DNA from: Flavobacteriales bacterium
Lineage (GTDB): Bacteria > Bacteroidota > Bacteroidia > Flavobacteriales_E > Vicingaceae
NCBI GenBank assembly: GCA_002401955.1
Contig: NVUQ01000001.1
Coordinates: 124,001 to 188,000, forward strand
Direction: 5' to 3'
Length of the DNA stretch: 64,000 bases
In this document: positions 40,849 through 50,643 of the stretch, in pieces
Position numbering within the stretch: the first letter of the stretch is position 1
Layout: every line of letters starts with the position of its first letter
Translations under genes and position numbers: made by a program
Notes under the pieces: model-generated
Told to the model about the DNA's origin: nothing
Seen by the model: the letters and a program-made list of their open reading frames with translations, nothing else
Database searches by the model: none

Positions 40849-40880
40849 TTTGTTTATTATAAATAAAAAGTTTAACTTTA
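40849..40880 (+). promoter_or_regulatory. Candidate promoter TTTG-N20-TAACTTTA
   Basis: Matches Bacteroidota TTTG / TAnnTTTR layout upstream of the 63-aa lipoprotein. Confidence 0.45.
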
Positions 40881-40902
40881 GCGGTATAAAATTTTTTGTA
40901 AA

Positions 40903-41094
40903 ATGAAAAAGTCATTCTTAAGCAAATTCTTAGCATTCTTTTTTTTATGCAGCTTAATGGTACCTCTTACGGTTTCATTACAATCTTGCGGTGGTACCAA
41001 ATACAACAAATCTAGAAATGGAGGGAAAAGAATCAATTCTTCTGGTAGTGTTGGACTTAAAAAGCATAAGAATCGCCATGTTTGGGGTAAATAG
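40903..41094 (+). CDS. 63-aa micro-lipoprotein A
   Basis: Signal peptide and lipobox VSLQSC; CGGTKYNKSRNGGKRINSSGSVGLKKHKNRHVWGK. Confidence 0.65.
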   Translation: MKKSFLSKFLAFFFLCSLMVPLTVSLQSCGGTKYNKSRNGGKRINSSGSVGLKKHKNRHVWGK

Positions 41095-41140
41095 CCTCTT
41101 TTTTCACTAACTTTTTTTCATATTAGACGTAAACTGGTTT

Positions 41141-41278
41141 ATGTCTAATAAAACATTTTCCATATTACTTTTGTTTATCTTTTTAGTTGGATTAGGATGT
41201 TCTTATAGTGGTCCTAAATACAATAAATCCAGAAATGGAGGAAAAAGGATTGTTGCCAATGGCAATATGCGAGGTTAG
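41141..41278 (+). CDS. 45-aa micro-lipoprotein B, paralogue of A (absent from ORF track)
   Basis: MSNKTFSILLLFIFLVGLGCSYSGPKYNKSRNGGKRIVANGNMRG*; lipobox VGLGC and the same KYNKSRNGGKRI core. Confidence 0.65.
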   Translation: MSNKTFSILLLFIFLVGLGCSYSGPKYNKSRNGGKRIVANGNMRG

Positions 41279-41298
41279 TTGTAGCGATTGAATTGGTA

Positions 41299-43530
41299 TT
41301 ATTGGATAACCAGTCGCTTTACAATTCTTTCTTTTTCTGATTCAATTAAAATTAAATAGATTCCTTTTTTATTATTACTTAAATTCAATTGAGTAGTGTT
41401 TTGAGCTATATTTTCTTCTTTATATACCACCTGTCCGATCACATCATAAATTACAACATTAAATGGTTTTTTACTTTGAGTAATGATAGTGAAAATACCT
41501 GTGTTAGGATTAGGGTAAAGATTAAATGAGGCATTTGTATATTCGTGTATTCCCGTTAAGGAATCCATACAAAAAGCAAAATTAATACTATCTGTACTAA
41601 AGGTATTATCAATACCTAATGTATCTCCACTACTGTTTTCTGTTATTAATGTTGATCCGTTTCCAAAACTACAACAATAGCCATCAGGTGTAGATGCATT
41701 ATCATAAAGAGTTAATGTAAAACACCCTCCATATAAACATAAGGTTTCATTATATGTTTGTCCGCCAGTAATATTTGGGTAGCCACCACCTTCTAACAGT
41801 GTAGCTCCAGAAGTATTATCCCTAACTACCCATGATAGTTCTGATCCATAATCATCTGTAGTTAAATCCATTGTTGCTAAAACAGGATTGCTGTTAGAAG
41901 TAAAATTAACGTAAGCACTGTCATTCATCGGGTTACCGTCAAAAGTTCCATTAGGGTTCGAGCATGTAGCAATAAAAGTATGAGGTCCATTAGAGGTATA
42001 AAATGTTGGTAGAGTAACATTTTCTGAAGCGTAAGAAACTAAACTTCCTGTCCAATTTAAGGTGTTAAAACCTCCACCATCTAATTCATAATTAATTGTT
42101 AATGAATTTAATGTGTTTGAACCATGATTTCTAATAGTGATTTGTGGGAAAATAGAATCTCCGCAAATAAAAGAGTTGATTCCATCAATATTTAATAAAA
42201 CAGCATCTGTTGTTAATGTTGCTCCGTTTGGGTCATAGCCATCAAGAGTAGTTGCTCCAGAATTGTTAGGATCTAACCAATGTTTTAATTGTTTACCAAT
42301 AAGCGTGTTGGTTTCCCATGAGTAAGAGAATTTTCCGTAATAGTCAAAAGCATCATTTCCACAAGCGGCATTTCCTCCGTGTAATTGACCAACAATTCTA
42401 TGGTTTTGATCGAATAAAGGAGAACCAGAAGAACCACCCTCAGTTGTGCCAGAATTCCAATCTAATACTTCCCAGTGATCATTACCTGAGCTATAATAGC
42501 CTGATTCAATAACGTTATCATCATCATGAGAAATCTTTTTTACATCTAAAGACGGAAAATGAATTCCTGTACCTTTTGTTGGAGCAATATTTATATTAGA
42601 CCAACCAGCATAAAACACATTGTAATTTGCTGGAGGAGCACTTGAGAGTTCTACTAGTGCAAAATCTGAAGGAATATCTATTGCTCTTAAAGTGCACCCA
42701 CTTATTGTTTGAGATGTTATTCCATCAATATTTGTTACGCAATCTGAAGATTGATAGTTAAACATAAAAATATTATTAAAAGAGGGGTTGCAGTGTTTAG
42801 CAGTTAATACATAGGGTGTTCCATCCTGTAAAACATTATTAATTAAAGCAGCAGAGCAGATCCTAGAATTACTTGAAGTTAAAAGCATTACTGCAGATCG
42901 TATTTCATTACCCCAAAAAGCAGTATCGCAAATAGCATTAACATTACAAGCTCCAGAGCTTCCAAATGATTTAGCGTGGTTAAATAAATCTCTATAGCCA
43001 TGTATTATGGATAAAATTTCAATTGTTCCTTGGCCTTGTACAGCAGCAGGTTCATAGTATTCTAATGTTGAATAATCTCCTTTTAATAATGAAGTAGAAA
43101 ATTGGCCATTTGCTTTATTATTTTCATTCGTAAAAGAACCTAGTCTTTCATTTTTAGTATAAACAAAGAAAGTAGCTCCAATAGGTAAATTAAAAGCACT
43201 GTAGTTTAAGTTAGTGGTTTTTGCATTTGGTGATTGTATGGTTAATCGCCAAATTCTATCTCCGTTAGAAAGGGTTGTCCAAACACCAGAATTGTTAAGG
43301 TTTAAATTTACAAATTGCTCAATACCAAAACGCCAAGCAATGTCTTTATGGGTATCTGTTATTTTATCTTCTTTAATATAGGATTGAAGGTTTAAAGTTG
43401 GTGTAATGTGGATTGGCGCAGTAGATAGATTTTTATTAAAACTAACTGGATTTCCTCCATGACTTATCTGACTAAAGCCATGTAAAGAAATAAGAATACA
43501 TAAAATGAGGGATAATTTTTTCATAAACAT
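41299..43530 (-). CDS. Secreted trypsin-like serine endopeptidase with T9SS domain
   Basis: YVLTAKHCNPSF, GTTEGGSSGSPLFDQNHRIVGQLHGG, FNLYPNPNTGIFTI... Confidence 0.85.
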   Translation of the reverse strand: MFMKKLSLILCILISLHGFSQISHGGNPVSFNKNLSTAPIHITPTLNLQSYIKEDKITDTHKDIAWRFGIEQFVNLNLNNSGVWTTLSNGDRIWRLTIQSPNAKTTNLNYSAFNLPIGATFFVYTKNERLGSFTNENNKANGQFSTSLLKGDYSTLEYYEPAAVQGQGTIEILSIIHGYRDLFNHAKSFGSSGACNVNAICDTAFWGNEIRSAVMLLTSSNSRICSAALINNVLQDGTPYVLTAKHCNPSFNNIFMFNYQSSDCVTNIDGITSQTISGCTLRAIDIPSDFALVELSSAPPANYNVFYAGWSNINIAPTKGTGIHFPSLDVKKISHDDDNVIESGYYSSGNDHWEVLDWNSGTTEGGSSGSPLFDQNHRIVGQLHGGNAACGNDAFDYYGKFSYSWETNTLIGKQLKHWLDPNNSGATTLDGYDPNGATLTTDAVLLNIDGINSFICGDSIFPQITIRNHGSNTLNSLTINYELDGGGFNTLNWTGSLVSYASENVTLPTFYTSNGPHTFIATCSNPNGTFDGNPMNDSAYVNFTSNSNPVLATMDLTTDDYGSELSWVVRDNTSGATLLEGGGYPNITGGQTYNETLCLYGGCFTLTLYDNASTPDGYCCSFGNGSTLITENSSGDTLGIDNTFSTDSINFAFCMDSLTGIHEYTNASFNLYPNPNTGIFTIITQSKKPFNVVIYDVIGQVVYKEENIAQNTTQLNLSNNKKGIYLILIESEKERIVKRLVIQ

Positions 43531-43615
43531 AATTATAACATAGATGTAAAGATATCCAATTTTAAGTTTATGAAAAAGCTTTAATCAATTAAAGGTAAAA
43601 AAGACTAGGATGAAA

Positions 43616-44437
43616 CTATAGTGATTTTCCGCAAAATTTACAATGTTTAGCGTTATCATCATGCCCTTCTAAAGAACAGCTTGGACAAACTTGTGTATTA
43701 GATTTTTTACTTGTTATAGCTATTTCAGCACCAACAATACCCGTTGGTACAGCAATAATGGCATAACCAATTATCATAATAATAGAAGCCAAAGTCTGCC
43801 CTAAAATGGTTTGCGGAGCAATATCTCCATACCCAACAGTAGTTAACGTTACAATTGCCCAATAGATACTTTTTGGAATACTTGTAAATCCACTTTCGGG
43901 AGTTTCTATAAGGTACATTAGTGTTCCTAAAATAAATGTTAAGCTTAATAGTGCAAATAAAAATACGACTATTTTGGGTCTGCTGGCTTTAAGTGCTTTT
44001 ATTAAAACATTGGCCTCACCCATAAACTGTGCGAGTTTTAAAATTCTAAAAACCCGTAACAATCTTATGCTTCTGATAATTGCTAATGAATGTGTTCCAG
44101 TAATAAATATTCCTAAATAGGTTGGAATGATAGAAATAAAATCAACAATTCCATAAAAGCTGAAAACATATTTTAAAGGTTTTCCGATTGATACCAATCG
44201 AGCAATGTATTCTATAGTAAATAAAATGGTAAAGGTCCATTCAATAATTCTAAGTTCTTCTCCATATAAGGCAGATATACTGTTAACACTTTCGAGCATA
44301 ACAGTGGTAACACTCAGAAAAATAGCAATTAATAAAACGATGTCAAACCATTTTCCTGCTCGTGTGTCGGCTTCATAAATTACTTCGTGTAGTTTATTTT
44401 TCCATGGCGATAATTGATTCTTTGATGTAGTACTCAC
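43616..44437 (-). CDS. Kv-type voltage-gated ion channel with C-terminal zinc ribbon
   Basis: S4-like SIRLLRVFRILKLAQFM, selectivity filter TLTTVGYGD, tail CPSCSLEGHDDNAKHCKFCGKSL. Confidence 0.88.
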   Translation of the reverse strand: MSTTSKNQLSPWKNKLHEVIYEADTRAGKWFDIVLLIAIFLSVTTVMLESVNSISALYGEELRIIEWTFTILFTIEYIARLVSIGKPLKYVFSFYGIVDFISIIPTYLGIFITGTHSLAIIRSIRLLRVFRILKLAQFMGEANVLIKALKASRPKIVVFLFALLSLTFILGTLMYLIETPESGFTSIPKSIYWAIVTLTTVGYGDIAPQTILGQTLASIIMIIGYAIIAVPTGIVGAEIAITSKKSNTQVCPSCSLEGHDDNAKHCKFCGKSL

Positions 44438-44440
44438 TAA

Positions 44441-47323
44441 TTAATTTTTCATGATTTTTCTTACAAATTTTTCATCACCTATTCTTAGGTGGATAAAATA
44501 TAACCCTTTACTTTGCTTCGAAATATCAATATTAGTAGTTGATTGAGATTTGTTTAAAGTTTCTTCTAAAATCAATTTACCTTCAACTGTATATAGTTGG
44601 ATGTTAATTGATTGGTCTAAATTAGCAGGTTTTGTTATGTTAAACGAACCAGTGTTAGGATTAGGGAAAATACTAATATCATATAAATCTCCTAATTCGT
44701 TAATGTAAGTACAAATGTTAACGGTTATATTAACAGTATCGTTAACAATACATGAGCCATTACTAACGGTGATGATAAATTGATTCGTTCCAGGAGTGTT
44801 AAATGTTCCTATAGGATTAAAAATTGTGGAATCACTTAACAATCCTCCTGGCGACCATAAATAGCTATACGTTCCAGGAACACTTGTTGCAACATTAAAA
44901 TTAACTGTATTTCCTACACAAATAGTATCATCCGGAGTTAATTGTAATATATAATTTGCCACTGTAGTTATTGTTTGAGAGTTGCTAGTAGAACAACCAG
45001 TAGCAGTATCTGTTACAGTTAAGGTGTAATTTGTAGTTACTGTTGGTGTAGCAATAGGGTTAGTAATTGTAGAGTCACTTAATGTGTTTCCTGGAGACCA
45101 AGAGTAAATATAGTTATTGTTACTACAGCTTAAGTTAATATTATCTATAGACCAATTGTCTATTGTTGTGCCATAAAATCCAATTTGAGCCCATTTAAAT
45201 TGGGTGTTATTTGTTAAAGCTCCAGCTGGAATTGGAATAGAAAAACATTGCCAAACGTTAGCATAAGGACCTCCAGTGTCCCAATTTGAAGTTAAAAATG
45301 TTTGGATAGTGATCCATGTAGCACCACCATTAGTAGAATAACTTAATTCAATATCTTCGTTTAAATCTGCATTTTCACAGCCTGTTACTCCTGTAGAAAT
45401 ATCGTTTCCTATCCATAAACAAAAATCAAATGTTGTGCAATTAGAAGTCAATAAAGAGTTACTTATTAATTCTCTGTTTGGAGTATCAAAATTTAAAGCA
45501 GTACCGTTAAATGGTACACAAGGGTTTCCTACTGAAGCACCAGAAACAGTAGACCATTGGCTTGGGTCAAAACTTCCTGTAAAATTATCTACTAGAGTAG
45601 ACGTTAATACATCAAATTGTATTGGAGTTCCTGCACAAAAAGTAGAATCACCTGGTGATATAGTAGGGATAGGAGTTGGGTTTACTGAAACGTTAACGGT
45701 GTCAGTTTTACTACATCCTAAAGTTGAGGTAACCGTAACGTTGTATGTAGTTGTTTCTGAAGGGGTAGCAAGAGGTGTTGAAATGGTTGGATCATTTAAT
45801 GAGGCTGCAGGAGTCCAATTAATTGTGTAGCTACCCAATGGACTCATGTTAACACCTATTGGAACTACTGAAGAAGCACACAATAAGGTATCTCCGTATG
45901 CTGTAATTGTAAAATCTAGAGCTACATTAACGATAACAGTATCTGTACTACCACACCCCGCTATTAAGTCACTAGTTACTAAATATGTAGTTGTTACAGA
46001 TGGTGAAGCAATAGGGTTACTACAGGGATTACAGCTAAAATTTGACCCTACATTAATTGGGTCTCCAGCTATACTTGTCCATGTAAAAACTGATCCACCA
46101 GCTGCTGATAGCTGAGCTGTTTGGCTTCCACAAATCGTGATGTCTGGGTTTACTGTTGTGTTGTTGATGATGTTGAAGTTTATTAATTGAGCAGCATTGG
46201 CTATAACTGGACAAGCACCGTCATTAACAGTTAGAGTTGTGCTTAATGATGAATTGCTTCCTGCAGGAACTGTCCAACATATACTAACAGTGTATGGATT
46301 AATGCCAGTAGTAGTAATTGATGCACCCGGAAGGAGTGTGAATAAACTGCTTAATGCTGTGTCTATAGCTAGAGTATCAAGTGCATCAATGTCAGTAAAT
46401 GTTACATCAAAGCAAGTAGAAGCTCCTTCACAAATTTCTAATAAGCCTGGCCCTAACAATGTTGCATTTCCGCTCGTTAATACAATTCCTCCTGAAATAG
46501 GAGGTGTGTTGGAGCAGTTAAGTACTTGAAATTGGAAATCATGAACAATAGAGCCAGTCATATTGCCAGCATTATCATAAGCTTCAATTAAATAGGAAAC
46601 CACATAGTTTCCAAGAGTAGCTTGATTAAATGTAATACACCCTGTTTGAGAATCAAGTGTAAAATTATTAAGGGGTACTGCAGCACTATATCCTGCAGTA
46701 TGAGCAATTGGGGTTCCATTTGTACCCATAGGGTTTATTGATTGAACATATATACTATCTCCATTTGGATCAACAATTCCAGGGCAATATGATTGTGGAA
46801 TTCCTGCACAAACAAAAGGGTAAGGTTGATTAGTAATGTAAGGCGAATCATCACAAGGTGCTGTTTGAGAATTCATAATGGTTTCAAAGTATATATTATT
46901 ACTGCTAGCACCCGAAAGATTTGAAGATGTATTTCTACAGCAAATGTCATACACAAATTTCCAGCTATCACAAGTGTCAGGTAGTGTAATAGTTGCTTCG
47001 TAGGTAAACATTTTTATACCAGGTAATGTTCCTCCATTACACAAACTTGTTTGAGAAGGGCAGGCAGAAGAGATTTCTTGTTCTATTCCAGTTTGAATTA
47101 AAGTAATAAATGGATTAGTTAATCCACAATCATTATAAGTAGTTATCATGTATTGGTTCCCTAAGGAGTTCGGGCAATTAACGTATAACTCCAGAGTAAT
47201 AACATACTCATTGGGGTTTCCTGTACATTGGTAGGTTATGTTTCCTCCAGGAATATGTGAGGCATATAAGTTTGAACTGGTGCTTATAAGGGTAACAAGT
47301 AATAGTGTAAGTAAATTTTTCAT
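44441..47323 (-). CDS. Secreted multi-repeat adhesin-like protein with T9SS domain
   Basis: Start MKNLLTLLLVTLISTSSNLYASHIPGG preferred over 47368; repeated D.TI.NPIA.P..TT.Y.VTVT modules; ISIFPNPNTGSFNI tail. Confidence 0.8.
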   Translation of the reverse strand: MKNLLTLLLVTLISTSSNLYASHIPGGNITYQCTGNPNEYVITLELYVNCPNSLGNQYMITTYNDCGLTNPFITLIQTGIEQEISSACPSQTSLCNGGTLPGIKMFTYEATITLPDTCDSWKFVYDICCRNTSSNLSGASSNNIYFETIMNSQTAPCDDSPYITNQPYPFVCAGIPQSYCPGIVDPNGDSIYVQSINPMGTNGTPIAHTAGYSAAVPLNNFTLDSQTGCITFNQATLGNYVVSYLIEAYDNAGNMTGSIVHDFQFQVLNCSNTPPISGGIVLTSGNATLLGPGLLEICEGASTCFDVTFTDIDALDTLAIDTALSSLFTLLPGASITTTGINPYTVSICWTVPAGSNSSLSTTLTVNDGACPVIANAAQLINFNIINNTTVNPDITICGSQTAQLSAAGGSVFTWTSIAGDPINVGSNFSCNPCSNPIASPSVTTTYLVTSDLIAGCGSTDTVIVNVALDFTITAYGDTLLCASSVVPIGVNMSPLGSYTINWTPAASLNDPTISTPLATPSETTTYNVTVTSTLGCSKTDTVNVSVNPTPIPTISPGDSTFCAGTPIQFDVLTSTLVDNFTGSFDPSQWSTVSGASVGNPCVPFNGTALNFDTPNRELISNSLLTSNCTTFDFCLWIGNDISTGVTGCENADLNEDIELSYSTNGGATWITIQTFLTSNWDTGGPYANVWQCFSIPIPAGALTNNTQFKWAQIGFYGTTIDNWSIDNINLSCSNNNYIYSWSPGNTLSDSTITNPIATPTVTTNYTLTVTDTATGCSTSNSQTITTVANYILQLTPDDTICVGNTVNFNVATSVPGTYSYLWSPGGLLSDSTIFNPIGTFNTPGTNQFIITVSNGSCIVNDTVNITVNICTYINELGDLYDISIFPNPNTGSFNITKPANLDQSINIQLYTVEGKLILEETLNKSQSTTNIDISKQSKGLYFIHLRIGDEKFVRKIMKN

Positions 47324-47372
47324 TGTAAGTAATTTTACGAAGATATCTAAAGTCAAAGAATTAGGCAAATAA

Positions 47373-47404
47373 AAAAAGGCTTGAACAAATGCTCAAGCCT
47401 TTTT
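47373..47404. terminator. Intrinsic (bidirectional-looking) terminator
   Basis: AAAAGGCTTGA-ACAAATGC-TCAAGCCTTTT hairpin flanked by A and T runs. Confidence 0.85.
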
Positions 47405-47416
47405 AAATATAATATG

Positions 47417-48796
47417 TTATTTAACGATAAATCGTTCAACAACTTTTTCGTTATCTAAAGTAAATTCAATAAAATAAACCCCTTTAGAGAAGCTAGAAGT
47501 ATTGAATGATTCTCTATACGTTCCTGAGGATAAATGACCTAAAGAACGATTAGTTAACTCTTTACCTAGAGCATCAACTAGTCTTATGGTTACATCATTA
47601 TTATTTTGGATGTTAAATTTAATTTTTAAAACATCTGTTGCAGGGTTAGGGTAGGCAACTAGTTTTTCAACCCTTAAGTTTTCACTTATTCCTACAGGGA
47701 ATACAAAATCAATGTTATCTATAAATAATTGAGATCCTGGATTATCTCCTGAAAATGCACCTAGCAATACCGTGTCTGGAGTTGAAGGTAAACTAATAGC
47801 TTGACTAAACAATGTGTAGCTTGCTGCAGGAGTTAATTGAGCACCATATTGCCCAAGAGAACCACTAGTAGTTTTAAATTCTATGCTTAGCCAAGAGGTA
47901 TCAGTTCCTGAAAGGGTGTTTTTGTAATAAACTTCTACACCGATAGGATTAGCTGTATAGGGGGCACCTCCTGTAAACCCGTTTGATCCAAAATCACCGT
48001 TTGTAACAAGTCCTCCAATAGTATCTCCTTGTTGATTCTCTACAGTAGTTAACTTAGCTGCAAAGCTTCCTGCGTATTGATCTGTAGTTTTTTCAACAGC
48101 CAAGATTGGTTCTCCTATAGAGTATGATGCGGTAGTCACCCATCCATTTGGTTCTTCCCAGTTAATAGGTGACCAATTTTCAAAACTGTAATTTTCTAAA
48201 TTCTGAGTACCTCCAAGTCCTTTTATTTGAATATCATCAAATTGTATCCATGAGCCTGGTATTCCATTAAAATCATTAACAGGATCCCCTGTTGCAGAAG
48301 CCAGTAATAAGGAGTCAGATAATATTGCATTTATAGGATAAGCAAATCTTTTCCATGTATTTTGAGTTCCTTTTATATACCATATACCTCCTCCAGTAGT
48401 TGTTCCTGCAATAAAGGTTGTACAAGAAAATACTGCAGAATCACCTGCTTGTATATCGTATTTGTAATACCCGATAATACTGTCTACACCAGAAGGAAAA
48501 AGGGTTACTGCTTGACCAGGGATTTGATTTTCAAAATCACCACTCATAAAAAAACCAAAAATAGTATCGCCACTTGGTATTTGAACTGTTTCTAGTCTTA
48601 TTGAATAGGTTCCAGTAAAAGCATCTGTAGATTTATAAGTGGTAGTAGATCCAACAATTGCATTTTCATTGACCATTGTTTCGTAATCATCAAGAGTCTC
48701 TACTGAATTGTTGGTCCAATTCTCAAAGCCCTCATATTGAGCGTACGAAGAAAATCCAACCAACATAGTTGAAATAAAAAGTAAATGTTTTTTCAT
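47417..48796 (-). CDS. Secreted T9SS-domain protein with two related N-terminal modules
   Basis: YEGFENWTNNSVETLDDYETMV and YSFENWSPINWEEPNGWVT modules; LVAYPNPATDVLKIKF C-term. Confidence 0.8.
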   Translation of the reverse strand: MKKHLLFISTMLVGFSSYAQYEGFENWTNNSVETLDDYETMVNENAIVGSTTTYKSTDAFTGTYSIRLETVQIPSGDTIFGFFMSGDFENQIPGQAVTLFPSGVDSIIGYYKYDIQAGDSAVFSCTTFIAGTTTGGGIWYIKGTQNTWKRFAYPINAILSDSLLLASATGDPVNDFNGIPGSWIQFDDIQIKGLGGTQNLENYSFENWSPINWEEPNGWVTTASYSIGEPILAVEKTTDQYAGSFAAKLTTVENQQGDTIGGLVTNGDFGSNGFTGGAPYTANPIGVEVYYKNTLSGTDTSWLSIEFKTTSGSLGQYGAQLTPAASYTLFSQAISLPSTPDTVLLGAFSGDNPGSQLFIDNIDFVFPVGISENLRVEKLVAYPNPATDVLKIKFNIQNNNDVTIRLVDALGKELTNRSLGHLSSGTYRESFNTSSFSKGVYFIEFTLDNEKVVERFIVK

Positions 48797-48863
48797 AGTT
48801 TAATTTTTAAGGTTAAAGGATAAAAATAAACTATTTTATCGGAATAAAAAGTAGTTTGAAGAA

Positions 48864-49481
48864 CTAAATAACATCGATAGAGCCAATTCCTTCACGGATA
48901 ACCTCTGGTTCATTACCTGTACAATCAATAATTGTTGAGGCTTCATTTTGTCCATAACCACCATCAATTACTAAGCCTAAAGTATTCTCATATTTTTCGT
49001 GTATGAGTTCTGGATCGGTAATGTACTCTAAAATTTCATCATCGTCATGCACAGATGTGGAGATTAAAGGATTACCTAATTGTTCTACTAATATTCTTGC
49101 TATGTTGTTATCTGGAACACGAATACCGATAGTTTTCTTTTTAGATTTAAATAACTTTGGAACACTATTGTTTGCATTTAAAATGAATGTATAAGGTCCT
49201 GGCAAAGCCCTTTTCATCATTTTATAAATTGAATTACTAAACTGAACGGTATAATCTGATATGTTGCTTAAATCATGGCAGATAAGAGAGAAGTTAGCTT
49301 TTTCAATTTTTATTCCTTTGATCTGAGCCATACGCTCAACTGCTTTACGATTATTTAAATCGCAAGCCATAGAATATACTGTATCAGTTGGATAAATGAT
49401 AACGCCACCTTTTTTTAAGACTTTTATTACTTGATTTATTTTTCGTTGATCAGGATTATCTGGGTGGATGGATAATAGCAT
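48864..49481 (-). CDS. Sua5/YciO-family threonylcarbamoyl-AMP synthase
   Basis: GGVIIYPTDTVYSMACDLNNRKAVERMAQIKG and STIIDCTGNEPEVIREGIG. Confidence 0.92.
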   Translation of the reverse strand: MLLSIHPDNPDQRKINQVIKVLKKGGVIIYPTDTVYSMACDLNNRKAVERMAQIKGIKIEKANFSLICHDLSNISDYTVQFSNSIYKMMKRALPGPYTFILNANNSVPKLFKSKKKTIGIRVPDNNIARILVEQLGNPLISTSVHDDDEILEYITDPELIHEKYENTLGLVIDGGYGQNEASTIIDCTGNEPEVIREGIGSIDVI

Positions 49482-49506
49482 AATAAGTTATAAAGTCTAA
49501 AAGTTG

Positions 49507-49531
49507 AAAGTTTTTAAAATTTAAAAACTTT
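49507..49531. terminator. Near-perfect palindrome AAAGTTTTTAAA-A-TTTAAAAACTTT
   Basis: 12-bp perfect arms around 1 nt between fsa and sua5-like gene. Confidence 0.4.
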
Positions 49532-49569
49532 ATTTGGTAATGATACAATGAAAAATAAAAATAAACACT

Positions 49570-50226
49570 TTAATTATTCACTTTCGCGTGATCAGCCAAA
49601 AATTGAGCTAATCCATTTTCTGTTAAAGGGTGTTTTAGTAATCCTACAATTGCATTTAATGGTCCAGTCATTACATCAGCACCAATTTCTGCACATTGAA
49701 TAATGTGCATGGTATGACGAATAGAGGCTGCTAAAATTTGAGTTTCATAACCGTAATTGTCATAAATTAATCGAATACTGTCAATTAAATCAACACCATC
49801 AGTAGAAACATCATCTAATCTACCAATAAAAGGTGATACATAAGTTGCTCCAGCTTTGGCAGCCAATAAAGCCTGGCCAGAAGAAAAAATTAAGGTGCAA
49901 TTGGTTCTAATACCTTTGTTAGAAAAATATTTTATGGCTTTTATCCCTTCTTTTATAGCAGGAACTTTAACAACAATTTGCTTATGTAAAGAAGCTAAAT
50001 GTTCGCCTTCTTTAACCATTCCTTCAAAATCGGTAGCAATAACTTCAGCACTAACATCACCATCAACAATTTCGCAAATGGCTTTGTAGTGATTAAATAC
50101 ATTTTCATCACCACTAATTCCTTCTTTTGCCATTAATGATGGGTTGGTAGTAACACCATCTAATATTCCTAAATCTTGAGCTTCTTTTATTTGCTCTAAG
50201 TTTGCTGTATCTATAAAAAACTTCAT
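49570..50226 (-). CDS. fsa: Fructose-6-phosphate aldolase / small transaldolase
   Basis: [79 protein letters not shown]. Confidence 0.92.
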   Translation of the reverse strand: MKFFIDTANLEQIKEAQDLGILDGVTTNPSLMAKEGISGDENVFNHYKAICEIVDGDVSAEVIATDFEGMVKEGEHLASLHKQIVVKVPAIKEGIKAIKYFSNKGIRTNCTLIFSSGQALLAAKAGATYVSPFIGRLDDVSTDGVDLIDSIRLIYDNYGYETQILAASIRHTMHIIQCAEIGADVMTGPLNAIVGLLKHPLTENGLAQFLADHAKVNN

Positions 50227-50408
50227 TAAAAACCGTTTAAGTTAGTTACCAAAAATAGACAGGCTTTAAGGTGAAACCAAATAAAGATGTGAACAGGTGT
50301 TGATAATGGAACCGTTTACTTAAATAGTTCTTTTTTTAGTTTCATTTTAGAGTAGAGAGTAGGGTTAAGTTATCGAAGATTTTGTCTTGAAAAATAACGT
50401 TGAATTTT

Positions 50409-50578
50409 CGCTTTGTTAAGCGATGTTTGTTTACCGTGTCGTTTTTTGCTTAACGTTCCTGACTATGCGTAATGCGGGATTTGAAAGCTGAAAGTTTCAA
50501 ATCTGCACGTAGCTAAGAGTTTATATTTTGTTTTTAACTTAATTTCCTATTAAAACGTCAAAACAAAGTTTTGACGTT
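50409..50578. repeat. Hairpin-rich cassette-junction-like segment
   Basis: CGCTT-TGTT-AAGCG; GATTTGAAA-N8-TTTCAAATC with outer CTATG/CGTAG; AACGTCAAAAC-AAA-GTTTTGACGTT. Confidence 0.5.
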
Positions 50579-50643
50579 GATGATTTACTGCTTTGCTAAC
50601 TTACTGTCCAATAAAATATAGATGATGTTAGGGGGTGTATCTT

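Noticed and set aside
45435-46529. Three plus-strand ORFs (131, 89, 110 aa)
   Set aside because: Antisense to the well-supported adhesin at 44441-47323; no start-site context or family features
50450-50520. True integron attC site
   Set aside because: Hairpin resembles attC but I could not identify a proper GTTRRRY core and no integrase is in the window
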